The notes: generated by a model from the sequence alone, not told the origin. Positions 20,381 through 29,632 are shown, counted from the first letter of the stretch. The stretch is 64,000 nt of DNA from Pseudomonas sp. sp1636 (GCF_030376615.1 NZ_JARRAB010000009.1:116123-180122), one strand, 5' to 3'. Translations and numbers: made by a program.

Positions 20381-21814
20381 TTAGCGCAGCATCTGCTCGA
20401 TGATGCGCTGGTCTTCCAGCAGCTCGCGTTGCCGCGCGTCGATGCGCGAGGCGAGCTGGAAGTTGTTGGTGGCGCGGCGTTTGGCGAAGTCGAGTTGCTC
20501 GATGGCCTGATCGTAGTCGCCGACCAGGGCGAAGAACTCCGCACGGGCCTGGTGCAGGCCAATGGTGTTGCCGCTGAGGCCGCGTGCTTCGGCGACCTGG
20601 TACCAGACGTCCGGATCGTTCGCGCGGCTTTTCAGCAGGTCATCGAGGGCGTGCTCGGCATCCCGCGGACGCGCCTGCTTCATCAGCAAGTCGATGCGCG
20701 CCTGCTGCAGTGGGTAATTGTTCGGGTAGTCGGCCATGAGCCGCTCGATGCGGCGCTGTGCTTCTGGCAGGCGACTGGAGGCGCTATCCAGTTCGACCTG
20801 GGCCAGGTTGTAGGCGATATCGTCGGGTGCCGATTGCAGCAGCGCTTGCAGGCTCTCGCGGGCCTTCTGGTGCTGGCCGCTCTTGATCTGGGCCAGGGCC
20901 AGGCCGTAGCGGGCGGCTTCATGTTTGGGGTTTTCATCGAGCATGGCGCGAAACCGCTTGGCCGCCAGGCCCGGCGTGTCTTCGTAGATCAGTTGTACGC
21001 GGGCGCGCATCAACTGATAACGCACGCTGTCGGTCATGCCGCCGATGTTGGCTTGTTCGGCGCGGTTGCGGGTGTCGGCGATGCGCGACTCGGACACCGG
21101 GTGGGTGAGGAGGAATTCCGGTGGCTTGCGGTCGTAGCGGTATTGGCGCATCAGGCGCTCGAACATGCTCGGCATGGCGCGGGGGTCATAGCCGGCTTTT
21201 TCCAGGTTGACCAGGCCGATCCGATCCGCCTCCTGTTCGTTCTGCCGGGAGAAGCGCCGTTGCTCCTGGATGGCCGCTGCCTGGGTCGAGGCGATGGCGG
21301 CCATGCCGACGTCGCCGGCACCGGCTGCCGCGGCGACGATGCCGGCGAGCATCGCGGCCATCAGCGGCAGTTGCATGCGCTGTTGCGCTTCCAGGCCGCG
21401 GGCGAAGTGACGTTGCGACAGGTGGGCGAGTTCGTGGGTCATCACCGAGGCATATTCGGCTTCGCTCTGGGCATAGAGAAACAGGCCACCGTTGACCCCG
21501 ATGATCCCGCCAGGTGCGGCGAAGGCGTTGATTTGCGGGCTGTCGAGCAGGACGAACTCCAGGCGTCGATCCTGCAGTTCGCTGGTTTCGCCCAGGCGGT
21601 AAACGCTGCTCTCGACGAAATCCTTGAGCTGAGGATCCGACAGTTGGCTGATCTGGCCGCGCAGCAGGCTTAGCCAGGCACGGCCCAGCTGATGTTCTTG
21701 CTGTGGCGAGACAATCGCCGAGCTGGCGTCGCCGAGTGACGGCAGATCGCTCGCCAGGCCGGGCTGGGTGGCCAGGCAGGCGAGCGTCAACAGGATGGGG
21801 CGCAAAACATTCAT
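20381..21814 (-). CDS. bepA: M48-family periplasmic metalloprotease with TPR repeats (BepA-like)
   Basis: The 477-residue exported protein has a signal peptide (MNVLRPILLTLACLATQPGLA). A zinc-protease domain follows with HELAH in SVMTHELAHLSQRHFARG (about residues 132-149) and the third ligand region QEADRIGLVNLEKAGYD. From about residue 270 it has C-terminal TPR-type helices. BepA chaperones and degrades LptD and BAM substrates in the periplasm. It is divergent from the TusA-like gene and matches PA1005 by position. An antisense open frame covering it is only a shadow. Confidence 0.92.
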   Translation of the reverse strand: MNVLRPILLTLACLATQPGLASDLPSLGDASSAIVSPQQEHQLGRAWLSLLRGQISQLSDPQLKDFVESSVYRLGETSELQDRRLEFVLLDSPQINAFAAPGGIIGVNGGLFLYAQSEAEYASVMTHELAHLSQRHFARGLEAQQRMQLPLMAAMLAGIVAAAAGAGDVGMAAIASTQAAAIQEQRRFSRQNEQEADRIGLVNLEKAGYDPRAMPSMFERLMRQYRYDRKPPEFLLTHPVSESRIADTRNRAEQANIGGMTDSVRYQLMRARVQLIYEDTPGLAAKRFRAMLDENPKHEAARYGLALAQIKSGQHQKARESLQALLQSAPDDIAYNLAQVELDSASSRLPEAQRRIERLMADYPNNYPLQQARIDLLMKQARPRDAEHALDDLLKSRANDPDVWYQVAEARGLSGNTIGLHQARAEFFALVGDYDQAIEQLDFAKRRATNNFQLASRIDARQRELLEDQRIIEQMLR

Positions 21815-21920
21815 GCACGGAGCTCTTGGCGGACAAAGTCGTTACTGTAGCCGGGCAAGCGCTCACCTGGCCAGGGTTGCACGGTCTTGGGTATCCTTGG
21901 CGCTGTTTAGGAGGACTCGA

Positions 21921-22172
21921 ATGAACGATGGACAAGAGTGGGGCGGTGCCTGCGACGCCGAGTTGGATGCCAGTGGTTTGAATTGCCCGTTGCCGCTGCT
22001 CAAGGCCAAGCTGGAGTTGAATCGCCTGGCCAGCGGCGCGGTGCTCAAGGTCATCGCCACGGATGCCGGCTCGCAACGCGATTTTCGTGCCTTCGCCAGG
22101 CTCGCAGGGCATGACCTGTTACGTGAAGAGGAAGAGGCGGGGGTTTACCGTTATTGGTTGCGTAAAGCCTGA
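21921..22172 (+). CDS. TusA/SirA-family sulfur-carrier-like protein (PA1006 type)
   Basis: The 83-residue protein has the CPxP signature DASGLNCPLPLLKAKLELN (about residues 17-35), whose cysteine carries persulfide in TusA relatives. Its P. aeruginosa counterpart at this place, PA1006, is reported to affect molybdenum-cofactor balance and nitrate respiration; that is transferred by synteny. ATG 21921 has AGGAGG upstream. The perM-like gene follows 40 bases later. Confidence 0.9.
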   Translation: MNDGQEWGGACDAELDASGLNCPLPLLKAKLELNRLASGAVLKVIATDAGSQRDFRAFARLAGHDLLREEEEAGVYRYWLRKA

Positions 22173-22212
22173 TACGCATTCTGCGTGGGTTGTTTCGATC
22201 TAAGGAATATTG

Positions 22213-23280
22213 ATGATTAAGGTGTTGCGCGACTGGATGCACCGCTATTTTTCCGATGAGCAAGCCGTGGTTCTGGCGGTGCTGTTGGTGCTCGGCTTTG
22301 CCGTTGTCCTGACCCTCGGCGGCATGCTGGCGCCGGTGCTGACCGGGCTGGTGCTGGCGTTCCTGATGCAAGGGTTGGTCAATGCGTTGGAGCGCGTACG
22401 CCTGCCACGGATAGTGGCGGTGTCGCTGGTGTTCCTGTTGTTCATGAGCTCGCTGGCCTTGTTCCTGCTGGTGTTGATGCCGTTGCTCTGGCGCCAGCTG
22501 AGCACCCTGTTCAACGAGCTGCCGCGCATGCTCGGCGAGTGGCAGTCGCTGTTTTTGCTGTTGCCGGAGCGTTACCCGGATCTGATCAGCGATGCCCAGG
22601 TGTTGCAATTGACCGAGGCGATCAGTGGCGAGGCCGGCAAGTTCGGCCAGTGGGCGCTGTCGTTCTCCCTGTCCAGCCTGCCGTTGCTGGCCAGCATCAT
22701 GATCTATCTGGTGCTGGTGCCGATTCTGGTGTTTTTCTTCCTCAAGGATCGTGAGGTGATAGGTGCCTGGTTCCGCAGCTACCTGCCGCGTGAGCGCACC
22801 CTGATGACCCGGGTGGGGGAGGAGATGAATCAGCAGATCGCCAACTACATTCGCGGCAAGTTCATCGAAATCATCATCTGCGGCGTGGTCACTTACATCG
22901 CGTTCGCCGCGCTGGGGCTCAACTATGCGGCGCTGCTGGCGTTGCTGGTGGGGCTGTCGGTGGTGGTGCCCTATATTGGCGCCGTGGTGGTGACCGTGCC
23001 GGTGGCGCTGATCGGCCTGTTCCAGTGGGGCTTCAGCGATCAGTTCCTCTACCTGATGGTGGTGTATGGGGTGATCCAGGCGCTGGACGGTAACGTACTG
23101 GTGCCGTTGTTGTTCTCCGAGGCGGTCAACCTGCACCCGGTGGCGATCATCTGCGCGGTATTGCTGTTCGGCGGCTTGTGGGGCTTCTGGGGGGTGTTCT
23201 TCGCCATCCCCTTGGCGACCCTGTTCAAAGCCGTGCTCAATGCCTGGCCGCGTAAGGAGTCGGCGTTGCAGGGTGAGTGA
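22213..23280 (+). CDS. AI-2E/PerM-family inner-membrane transporter
   Basis: The 355-residue protein has about eight membrane segments in the arrangement of the AI-2E transporter family (UPF0118). A paired N-terminal hydrophobic block is followed by a long amphipathic stretch (LFNELPRMLGEWQSLF). The C-terminal bundle contains the conserved YIGAVVVTVPVALIGLFQWG. The substrate of Pseudomonas members is unknown. ATG 22213 is preferred over TTG 22210 because AAGGAA is 5 bases upstream. It ends before a strong convergent terminator. Confidence 0.9.
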   Translation: MIKVLRDWMHRYFSDEQAVVLAVLLVLGFAVVLTLGGMLAPVLTGLVLAFLMQGLVNALERVRLPRIVAVSLVFLLFMSSLALFLLVLMPLLWRQLSTLFNELPRMLGEWQSLFLLLPERYPDLISDAQVLQLTEAISGEAGKFGQWALSFSLSSLPLLASIMIYLVLVPILVFFFLKDREVIGAWFRSYLPRERTLMTRVGEEMNQQIANYIRGKFIEIIICGVVTYIAFAALGLNYAALLALLVGLSVVVPYIGAVVVTVPVALIGLFQWGFSDQFLYLMVVYGVIQALDGNVLVPLLFSEAVNLHPVAIICAVLLFGGLWGFWGVFFAIPLATLFKAVLNAWPRKESALQGE

Positions 23281-23340
23281 GGGGCTGCGGTCTTGCTTGT
23301 GGGCACCGCCGGGCGATAAGTGATTCTGGCTTGGTCAAAT

Positions 23341-23382
23341 GCCAAAGGCCGCTTGCAGGAGCCCCGGCAAGCGGCCTTTGGC
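23341..23382. terminator. Strong bidirectional terminator between perM-like gene and bcp
   Basis: A perfect 16-bp inverted repeat, GCCAAAGGCCGCTTGC and its complement, with a 10-base loop, separates two convergent genes. Confidence 0.85.
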
Positions 23383-23393
23383 GTCGTCCGGCT

Positions 23394-23867
23394 TCAGGCT
23401 CGGTGCAGTTCCTGTGCCGCGGCCAGCACGGCCTCGACATGGCCCGGCACTTTCACCCCGCGCCATTGCTGGCGCAGCACGCCGTGCTGGTCGATCAGGA
23501 AAGTGCTGCGGTCGACGCCCAGGTATTCCTTGCCGTAGAGCTTCTTCAGCTTGATCACGTCGAACAGCCGGCAGAGCGCTTCATCCTTGTCCGAGATCAG
23601 CTCGAAGGGGAACGCCTGTTTGCCCTTGAAGTTCTCGTGGGCCTTGAGGCTGTCCCGCGATACGCCGAATACCAGGGTGTTGGCGGCCTGGAAGGCCGGG
23701 TAGTGGTCGCGAAAGCCCTGGCCCTCGGTGGTGCAGCCCGGGGTGCTGTCTTTCGGGTAGAAATAGATCACCACCTGCCGGCCCTGCAGCGCCGCCAGCT
23801 GAACCTGCTGGCCACTGGTAGCCTGGGCCTGAAAATCGGCAACCGGGGTGTCGAGTGCTACGGCCAT
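23394..23867 (-). CDS. bcp: Peroxiredoxin of the Bcp/PrxQ family
   Basis: The 157-residue thioredoxin-fold peroxidase has the peroxidatic cysteine in DSTPGCTTEGQGF (about residue 45) and the arginine in GVSRDSLKAH. It reduces hydrogen and organic peroxides. Many Bcp proteins have a resolving cysteine five residues after the first; here that position is not cysteine, and the only other cysteine is in DEALCRLF, so it probably works as a 1-Cys or atypical enzyme. It lies 10 bases after gcvR and is likely cotranscribed. Confidence 0.94.
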   Translation of the reverse strand: MAVALDTPVADFQAQATSGQQVQLAALQGRQVVIYFYPKDSTPGCTTEGQGFRDHYPAFQAANTLVFGVSRDSLKAHENFKGKQAFPFELISDKDEALCRLFDVIKLKKLYGKEYLGVDRSTFLIDQHGVLRQQWRGVKVPGHVEAVLAAAQELHRA

Positions 23868-23877
23868 GAGCGATTCC

Positions 23878-24435
23878 TTATGGATTTTGTGGGCGCCAGG
23901 GCTCGATCAGGGCGTCCAGGTTCAAGGCATCGGAGAAGTCGAGGAACTGGTCGCGCAGCCAACTGATCTGGGTGCCGGCCGGCAGCGTCACGGTCAGGGT
24001 GGCATTGAGCATGGTGCCGCCGGTCTGCGGGGCCAGGTAGGTATCGCAGGTGAGGCTCTCCAGTTCGACGTTGTGGTCGATGAAGAACTGGCACAACTCA
24101 TTGAGGATGTCCGGACGATAGGCCGAGCTGACATAGGCCACGTAAGGCAGAGCCTGGGGGCGATTTTCCGCCGCCGCACTGCGCGTCACGTTGACCGTAA
24201 AGGCGTGTTTCTTGGCCAGGGCCGGCAGACTCGACTCCAGGCGCGCCAGGGCGTCCCAACTGCCGGAGACCTGCAGCACCAGGGCGCTGAACTCGCCGTG
24301 CCGGCTCAGGCGGGTGCTGACGACGGCGCAGCGGTTTTCATTGCAGGTGCGGCACAGCACATTGGTCAGCTCCATGGCGTTGGGGCCGAGTGCGCTGATG
24401 ATGAGGAATTGTTCGCGAACTGGGGGGGTGGACAT
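23878..24435 (-). CDS. gcvR: Glycine-cleavage-system regulator GcvR-like, two ACT domains
   Basis: The 185-residue protein consists of two ACT-type ligand-binding domains (about residues 8-85 and 97-175) and no DNA-binding motif. It starts MSTPPVREQFLIISALGPNA. GcvR of E. coli binds GcvA to repress the glycine cleavage genes when glycine is low. The Pseudomonas protein may act on another partner. It is divergent from dapA, a very conserved arrangement, and precedes bcp. Confidence 0.92.
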   Translation of the reverse strand: MSTPPVREQFLIISALGPNAMELTNVLCRTCNENRCAVVSTRLSRHGEFSALVLQVSGSWDALARLESSLPALAKKHAFTVNVTRSAAAENRPQALPYVAYVSSAYRPDILNELCQFFIDHNVELESLTCDTYLAPQTGGTMLNATLTVTLPAGTQISWLRDQFLDFSDALNLDALIEPWRPQNP

Positions 24436-24662
24436 GCAGCATTCCTAGAGCGATGAACGCTCGGCCCATAATGAGTACCGAGCAAAGCCGGAAGGGTAGC
24501 GAAAAGCGCAGCTCAGGGGAATGCCAGTAAATGGATGAGTGAAAGGAATACCGGGTTGTTCGCCCGGTCACCGCGCTTGCCGATCGGCCCTTTCCTTCGC
24601 TTGTGCAAGGTGGGTGGCGCCAGTACCATTACCGCTCTCTTTTTTCCGGCAGGAGTGGTTGC

Positions 24663-25541
24663 ATGATTGCGGGCAGTATGGTGGCACTGGTCACGCCCAT
24701 GGATGCGCAAGGTGGTCTCGATTGGGACAGCCTGAGCAAACTGGTGGATTTCCACCTGCAAGAGGGCACCAACGCCATCGTCGCGGTCGGTACCACCGGC
24801 GAGTCGGCCACGCTGGAAGTGTCCGAACACATCGAAGTGATCCGACGTGTGGTCGATCAAGTCGCCGGACGGATACCAGTGATCGCCGGCACTGGCGGCA
24901 ATTCCACGCGCGAATCGGTCGAATTGACACGCGCCGCCAGGGATGTGGGCGCCGATGCCTGCCTGCTGGTCACGCCTTATTACAATAAACCGACCCAGGA
25001 AGGGCTGTACCTGCACTTCCGGCATATCGCCGAGTCGGTGGCGATTCCGCAGATTCTCTACAACGTGCCGGGCCGCACCGTGTGCGACATGCTGCCGGAA
25101 ACGGTCGAGCGCCTGGCGAAGATCGCCAACATCATCGGCATCAAGGAAGCCACCGGCGACCTGCAACGTGGCCGGGAAGTCCTGGATCGGGTGAGCAAGG
25201 ATTTCCTGGTGTACTCCGGCGATGACGCCACCGCCGTCGAGCTGATGCTGATGGGCGGCAAGGGCAACATCTCGGTGACCGCCAACGTCGCGCCACGCGC
25301 CATGAGCGAGCTGTGTGCCGCCGCCATGGCTGGCGATGCCGCCACTGCGCGCGCCATCAACGATCGTCTGATGCCGCTGCACAAGGCCTTGTTTATCGAG
25401 TCCAATCCGATTCCGGTGAAGTTCGCCCTGCATGAAATGGGCATGATGCCGGACGGTATCCGCTTGCCGCTGACCTGGCTCAGCCCGCGTTGTCATGAAC
25501 CGCTGCGTCAGGCTCTGCGCCAGTCCGGCGTTTTGGTTTAA
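24663..25541 (+). CDS. dapA: 4-Hydroxy-tetrahydrodipicolinate synthase DapA
   Basis: The 292-residue TIM-barrel enzyme condenses pyruvate with aspartate semialdehyde, the first committed step to lysine and diaminopimelate. The Schiff-base lysine is in [11 protein letters not shown] (about residue 161); the catalytic tyrosine is in [16 protein letters not shown] (about 133), with GTTGES binding the pyruvate carboxylate. ATG 24663 follows GGCAGGAGTGG. bamC starts 17 bases after the stop. Confidence 0.97.
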   Translation: MIAGSMVALVTPMDAQGGLDWDSLSKLVDFHLQEGTNAIVAVGTTGESATLEVSEHIEVIRRVVDQVAGRIPVIAGTGGNSTRESVELTRAARDVGADACLLVTPYYNKPTQEGLYLHFRHIAESVAIPQILYNVPGRTVCDMLPETVERLAKIANIIGIKEATGDLQRGREVLDRVSKDFLVYSGDDATAVELMLMGGKGNISVTANVAPRAMSELCAAAMAGDAATARAINDRLMPLHKALFIESNPIPVKFALHEMGMMPDGIRLPLTWLSPRCHEPLRQALRQSGVLV

Positions 25542-25558
25542 TTGAGGAAATACTACGC

Positions 25559-26677
25559 ATGAAGCGACTGGGCGGACTCTCCGCACTTGCTCTGATCATC
25601 TCCAGCGTCAGCGGTTGTGGCTGGATCTATGGTGAAGATGGCTATTTCCGCGATCGCGGCAGCGACTACCTCACCGCCCGGCAAACGGCCCCCATGCAGT
25701 TGCCGGCGAACGTCGTGGCCAAGCGCCTCGATCCGTTGTTGCCGGTGCCGCAGCAGGTGGCCAGCAGCACGGTCGAGGGTGAATACGAAGTCCCGCGTCC
25801 GCAGGCGTTAGCCGTGCGTGCCAATGCCAGCGAATTCAGCCTGCAGAAAAGCGGCGAGTCGCGTTGGTTGGTCGCCCAGCGCGTGCCGGCCGAAGTCTGG
25901 CCGATCGCCCGTCAATTCTTCGAAGACAATGGTTTCCGGATTGCCGAAGAGCGGCCGCAGGTCGGCGAATTCGTCACCGCCTGGCAGCGTTCCGATCAGC
26001 TGTCCGCGGCTATGGCACGGCGCCTGAACAGCCGTGCGTCTGACGTGGCGGCGGATGCCGAAACCCGCGTGCGGGTGCGTATCGAGCCGGGCGTGCAGCG
26101 CAATACCAGCGAAGTCTTCGTGCTCAGTGCCGAGCGTCCAGCTGGCAGCAGCGCCGACGTGGCCTTCGCCGGCAGCAGTGGCAATGCCCGTCTGGAAGCC
26201 GCGCTGCTCGACGAGATGCTGGTGAGCATGGCACGCAGTGCCGAGCAGGGTGGTTCCGTATCGCTGCTGGCCGCGCGCGACTTCGATGCGCCGAGCCGGG
26301 TCAGCTTGTCGGAAGACGGTAATGGCAACCCGGTATTGAACCTCGGCGCCGATTTCGATCGCGCCTGGTCCGGTGTCGGCCGCTCGCTGGAGGGGGCTGA
26401 TATTCGCATCGACGACCTCAACCGCAGCCTCGGCGTTTACTACATCAACCTGGCCGAGGGAACGCAGAAGAAAGATGAGGAGCCGGGCTTGTTCGGCAAG
26501 CTGTTTGGCAGTGAGCCGGACAAGGAAACCATCGATGCGCGTGCCGAGCGTTACCAGGTGCGCCTGACCCCGGTCGGCGACAGCGTTCAGGTTACCGTGG
26601 AGAAAGACCTCAATACCGTGGCGCCAGCCGACGTGGCGCGCCGCATTCTGAGTCTGATTCAGGAAAACCTCGGCTAA
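25559..26677 (+). CDS. bamC: Outer-membrane assembly lipoprotein BamC
   Basis: The 372-residue lipoprotein (formerly NlpB) has a signal peptide ending in the lipobox SSVSGCGW (about residue 20). An unstructured N-terminal arm follows, then two helix-grip domains. BamC is an accessory of the BAM complex that inserts beta-barrel proteins. The dapA-bamC pairing is conserved across gamma-proteobacteria. A terminator hairpin follows. Confidence 0.94.
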   Translation: MKRLGGLSALALIISSVSGCGWIYGEDGYFRDRGSDYLTARQTAPMQLPANVVAKRLDPLLPVPQQVASSTVEGEYEVPRPQALAVRANASEFSLQKSGESRWLVAQRVPAEVWPIARQFFEDNGFRIAEERPQVGEFVTAWQRSDQLSAAMARRLNSRASDVAADAETRVRVRIEPGVQRNTSEVFVLSAERPAGSSADVAFAGSSGNARLEAALLDEMLVSMARSAEQGGSVSLLAARDFDAPSRVSLSEDGNGNPVLNLGADFDRAWSGVGRSLEGADIRIDDLNRSLGVYYINLAEGTQKKDEEPGLFGKLFGSEPDKETIDARAERYQVRLTPVGDSVQVTVEKDLNTVAPADVARRILSLIQENLG

Positions 26678-26705
26678 CGAGCCGCAGGCACAGCGCTAAT
26701 ACCGA

Positions 26706-26730
26706 TAGGCGAAACCCTCAGGGTTTCGCC
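26706..26730 (+). terminator. Intrinsic terminator after bamC
   Basis: AGGCGAAACCCT pairs perfectly with AGGGTTTCGCCT around a tiny centre and is followed by GTTTCGTTT. Confidence 0.8.
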
Positions 26731-26761
26731 TGTTTCGTTTGCTAAAGGCGGAAACTCCGAC

Positions 26762-27631
26762 ATGATCACACCCTCGACCCTGAGCCTGAAAAAAATCTAC
26801 TCGGGCAAAGTCCGCGACCTCTACGAAATCGACGACAAACGCATGCTGATGGTCGCCACCGACCGACTCTCGGCTTTCGACGTGATTCTTGCCGAGCCGA
26901 TCCCGGACAAGGGCAAGATCCTCACGGCGATTTCCAACTTCTGGTTCGACAAGCTGGCCGACCTGGTGCCCAACCACTTCACCGGCGACAAGGTCGAGGC
27001 CGTGGTGGCCGCCGCCGAGTTGCCGCTGGTGGAAGGTCGTGCGGTAGTCGCCAAGCGCCTCAAGCCGGTGGCGGTGGAAGCCATTGTGCGCGGCTACATC
27101 GTCGGTTCCGGCTGGAAGGAATACCAGAACAGCGGCACCGTCTGCGGTATCCAGCTGCCGGCCGGGTTGCAGGAAGCCTCCAAGCTGCCGCAGCCGATCT
27201 TCACCCCCTCGACCAAGGCCGCCGTTGGCGACCACGACGAGAACATCTCCTTCGAGCAGTGCGCCGCGATCATCGGTGCCGAGCTGGCCGCCCAGGTGCG
27301 TGATACCTCCATTGCCCTGTACAGTGCCGCGGTCGAGTACGCCGCTACCCGCGGCATCATCATCGCCGACACCAAGTTCGAGTTCGGTCTGGACGAAAAC
27401 GGCACCCTGACCCTGATGGACGAAGTGCTGACCCCTGACTCCAGCCGCTTCTGGCCGGCCGACAGCTATGTCGAAGGCAAGAACCCGCCGAGCTTCGACA
27501 AACAGTTCGTGCGCGACTGGCTGGAATCCACCGGCTGGAACAAAGAGCCACCAGCCCCCGCCGTACCGGCTGAAGTCGCGCAGAAGACCGCCGACAAATA
27601 TCGCGAGGCACTGACCCGGCTGACCGCTTGA
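26762..27631 (+). CDS. purC: SAICAR synthetase, long type
   Basis: The 289-residue enzyme joins aspartate to CAIR in purine synthesis. The N-terminus [16 protein letters not shown] binds ATP, with [11 protein letters not shown] and [17 protein letters not shown] following. It belongs to the long type, with about 50 extra residues compared with the short bacterial form (about 236) that I remember at this position in P. aeruginosa. There an MBL-fold gene also lies between bamC and purC; it is absent here. Replacement by a transferred long purC, or a duplicate elsewhere, is possible. Confidence 0.92.
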   Translation: MITPSTLSLKKIYSGKVRDLYEIDDKRMLMVATDRLSAFDVILAEPIPDKGKILTAISNFWFDKLADLVPNHFTGDKVEAVVAAAELPLVEGRAVVAKRLKPVAVEAIVRGYIVGSGWKEYQNSGTVCGIQLPAGLQEASKLPQPIFTPSTKAAVGDHDENISFEQCAAIIGAELAAQVRDTSIALYSAAVEYAATRGIIIADTKFEFGLDENGTLTLMDEVLTPDSSRFWPADSYVEGKNPPSFDKQFVRDWLESTGWNKEPPAPAVPAEVAQKTADKYREALTRLTA

Positions 27632-27651
27632 TCGACCGTTGTGCGGTGCAG

Positions 27652-27672
27652 GAGAGGCGCTTAGGCGTCTCT
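27652..27672 (+). terminator. Probable terminator after purC
   Basis: GAGAGGCGC, loop TTAG? (centre TTA), GCGTCTCTT forms a stem with one G-T pair and a T-rich tail. Confidence 0.6.
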
Positions 27673-27803
27673 TCTTGTCAAGGCCCGCAATGGCCGCCCT
27701 GTTGCCCCGAGCGGTCATACGCAAGCATCTGAAATGCATGCGAAAAAATCTACCGATTGGGCTTCGCTAAATGCGCTTGTACTGCTATCATGCGCGCCGC
27801 CAC

Positions 27804-27893
27804 GGGAAGATGCCGGAGTGGCCGAACGGGACGGATTCGAAATCCGTTGTGTTAGCGATAGCACCTAGGGTTCAAATCCCTATCTTCCCGCCA
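27804..27893 (+). tRNA. tRNA-Ser (anticodon CGA), island attachment site
   Basis: The 90-nt class II tRNA has acceptor stem GGGAAGA/TCTTCCC, discriminator G and encoded CCA. Its anticodon loop is TTCGAAA, its variable arm is long (TGTGTTAGCGATAGCAC), and its T-arm contains GGTTCAAATCC. The last 26 bases are part of the left att repeat, so the tRNA stays complete with the island integrated. Confidence 0.96.
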
Positions 27894-27896
27894 TAC
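27868..27896 (+). repeat. Left attachment repeat (attL)
   Basis: These 29 bases at the 3' end of tRNA-Ser, from GGGTTCAAATCC to CGCCATAC, are identical to 63,959-63,987. The match continues after two mismatches for 11 more bases (AAAAGCCCCGT). Confidence 0.9.
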
Positions 27897-27898
27897 AA

Positions 27899-27937
27899 AA
27901 AAGCCCCGTAGCTCAATGAGTTACGGGGCTTTTTCTT
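27899..27937 (+). terminator. Intrinsic terminator after tRNA-Ser
   Basis: AAAAGCCCCGTA and TACGGGGCTTTTT form the stem. The left arm is also repeated at the right island end, where the window stops. Confidence 0.85.
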
Positions 27938-28013
27938 GTCTTTTAGAAAGCTAAAAATCGTTTGGGGGCAAAACTGGGGGCATTTGGGGGCAAAATTCAG
28001 TCCTTCCAGACCG

Positions 28014-28202
28014 CTATGCACCGCTCCAACCCTCCCCAAATCCCATCTGCTCAGACACATCACTGCCCATCCGTTTGGTGTCGTCCGGGATCAGCTTTGC
28101 ATAGTGTTTCTTAATCATGGTGGTGTCAGCGTGACCCAGCTGCTTCGCCAGCCACTCCAGCCTGACATGGCTTGATAGGGCCTGGCTCGCAAACGGATGG
28201 TA
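28014..28202 (-). pseudogene. C-terminal remnant of a tyrosine-recombinase integrase
   Basis: Read on the minus strand, this stretch ends at a stop at 28,014. It encodes YHPFASQALSS, then WLAKQLGHADTTMIKKHY and a tail with LIPDDTKRM. These are the last catalytic boxes of phage/island integrases: the LGH-type histidine and the nucleophilic tyrosine in KKHY. The expected RHTFASQ box reads YHPFASQ, so the catalytic arginine is lost, and nothing upstream is integrase-like. The gene is therefore truncated. It reads towards tRNA-Ser, the usual place for an island integrase. Confidence 0.85.
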
Positions 28203-28228
28203 CGACGCTCCCTCTCCCAGGAGGCACC

Positions 28229-28351
28229 GTGCGTGTGATTGAACCGCGACAAGAGCGTCTGGACGGACTTCTTAAGTGGTGGAAGCGACGTTTGCTCCAG
28301 ATGGGGTACACCGGCCCTGTGGGGGCAGGCGAAGTGATTGACGATGCGTGA
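28229..28351 (+). CDS. Short unrecognised open frame, 40 residues
   Basis: A GTG start with CAGGAGG six bases upstream opens a 40-residue frame (VRVIEPRQERLDGLLKWWKRR then LLQMGYTGPVGAGEVIDDA). The good ribosome site and protein-like composition suggest a real or recently broken small gene, perhaps a remnant of a mobility gene that abuts the deleted integrase. I do not recognise it. It overlaps nothing. Confidence 0.35.
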   Translation: MRVIEPRQERLDGLLKWWKRRLLQMGYTGPVGAGEVIDDA

Positions 28352-28409
28352 GCATTCGTGATTATGCCGGTATCGGCTCGACAGCCTGAAGCAAGCTACT
28401 AACTGGCCG

Positions 28410-29135
28410 TCAGATCTCGAGTTTTAAGCGCAGCTGCTCCGCAACGACTAGCTGAATGGCATTGGACAAAGGAATCGATTCCTGCCTCATTTTGGCCTTC
28501 AGGGCTTGCCATCCCGGTAGCAATTGCGCATCGCCGACCGCGAGTAAACGGTTTTGCCCAAACCGATACAGGTGACCGCTATCGAAGGCGAACTGCATCT
28601 GCAGGTCAGGTCGCTGAAGGGTCGGAAGAACCTCCGGGCGGAGGTTGTCGAGCAGGGCCGGATCCTTTCCCTCATCGGCCCAGTAGCCCAATACCATATG
28701 GGCCTGCTGGGTCGAAGTCAGCGTGCTGTAGACCAGGCGCAGATGCTGCTCGGGAATACCGAGCAGACGCAGGGTAAAGTACTTGGCGAGGGCGAAGTCC
28801 TCGCAATCGCCGGCACCCAACTCAAGGGTTTCTCGTGGCGAGGCCCAGTAATCGACTTGCCCCCATACCTCTGTATCTTCGCCATAACGGATATGGCGGT
28901 TGAAAAACGCATTAACCACCTGCAGCTTTTCAGCGTCACTTAAGTGCAGCGATTGTGCGATCAGCGATTGCCAGTCCTGCAGTCGCTGTGCCGCCTGTTC
29001 GCCCCGATGCACGCTAGGTGGGAGAGGCGACGCTTTGGCCGTTCCCAGGATCAGGCTGGCGCTGATGATCAGCCCCGTCAACACTTGCCGCCGGCGCCAC
29101 AGCAAAATCGCGATGAGAAAGTGCAGCCCTATCAA
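28410..29135 (-). CDS. LapG-like periplasmic cysteine protease (transglutaminase-like, BTLCP family)
   Basis: The product has about 241 residues, an N-terminal membrane/signal segment (LTGLIISASLILGTAKA) and the LapG-type core. The catalytic triad is intact: cysteine in GAGDCEDFALAKYF, histidine in QQAHMVLGYW and aspartate in PALLDNL. LapG cleaves the giant adhesin LapA in the periplasm and is held by the c-di-GMP receptor LapD. Neither LapA nor LapD is seen here. I prefer TTG 29135, which has AAGGAG six bases upstream; the frame opens at 29,159. A broken, more typical lapG lies at the other island end. Confidence 0.85.
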   Translation of the reverse strand: MIGLHFLIAILLWRRRQVLTGLIISASLILGTAKASPLPPSVHRGEQAAQRLQDWQSLIAQSLHLSDAEKLQVVNAFFNRHIRYGEDTEVWGQVDYWASPRETLELGAGDCEDFALAKYFTLRLLGIPEQHLRLVYSTLTSTQQAHMVLGYWADEGKDPALLDNLRPEVLPTLQRPDLQMQFAFDSGHLYRFGQNRLLAVGDAQLLPGWQALKAKMRQESIPLSNAIQLVVAEQLRLKLEI

Positions 29136-29271
29136 GCAGCGCTCCTTAAGATGTGACAAGAGATTACCGGCTGAAGTATGTCAACAGGCCTTGGCACCAT
29201 AAGACCCGGGGTTCCCGCGGGCAAGCTGCGTCCGTCGGCTAAGCGGGGCGACTGCAGTTCGGCAGGTCGCC

Positions 29272-29297
29272 TGTAACAAAGGGGCTCCCCAGTCATC
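29272..29297 (+). promoter_or_regulatory. ECF-type promoter motif upstream of a small exported-protein gene
   Basis: TGTAACAAA, 11 bp, GTCATC. It lies 39 bases before the ATG at 29,336. The sequence after the -35 box resembles that of the paralogous gene's promoter at 47,791. Confidence 0.75.
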
Positions 29298-29335
29298 CGA
29301 ATGATGAGTAACGCATCTCTTTGGAGGATGACACC

Positions 29336-29632
29336 ATGAAATCGATACTGGGTATGACGGTACTGGCCGCGCTGATGATGGGCGCTGCCGTGACTACGGC
29401 ACAGGCCGAAGGTGGCAGTGACCGCCTGATCGACTACCGCCTGCAACAAGAGGCACTGGTGAGTAATCGCGCCAGCCAGGACTCCGGTGAGCGCTTTGCT
29501 CAGATGGTCAAGGAGCAGCCCGCCGCCGCCGGTACTGCGAGCGAGCAGCCGGAGCAACAGCAGGAAATGGTGGAACCCAGCTACAGGTCGCCCATCCTGA
29601 GGGACAGAGCGCTCTATGGCAGCCCCCATTAA
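29336..29632 (+). CDS. Small exported protein (paralogue of 47,448-47,729)
   Basis: The 98-residue protein has a clear signal peptide (MKSILGMTVLAALMMGAAVTTAQA, cut near residue 24). A polar mature part follows with EGGSDRLIDYRL and NRASQDSGERFAQM, then a glutamine-rich stretch. It has no cysteine and no domain I recognise. A copy on the minus strand at 47,448 shares the signal peptide almost exactly, the DSGERFAQM segment and the C-terminal GxPH. Both have the same ECF-type promoter, so I expect the same regulation and a periplasmic role, function unknown. ATG 29336 has TTGGAGGA upstream. Confidence 0.75.
   Translation: MKSILGMTVLAALMMGAAVTTAQAEGGSDRLIDYRLQQEALVSNRASQDSGERFAQMVKEQPAAAGTASEQPEQQQEMVEPSYRSPILRDRALYGSPH

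Noticed and set aside
20429..21673. 414-residue plus-strand open frame
   Set aside because: It lies antisense to the M48 protease gene, has no ribosome site and no recognisable domain; it is a shadow of GC-rich coding DNA.
24436..24662. Lysine riboswitch before dapA
   Set aside because: The 227-base gcvR-dapA gap shows no lysine-box elements, and Pseudomonas dapA is not known to use one.
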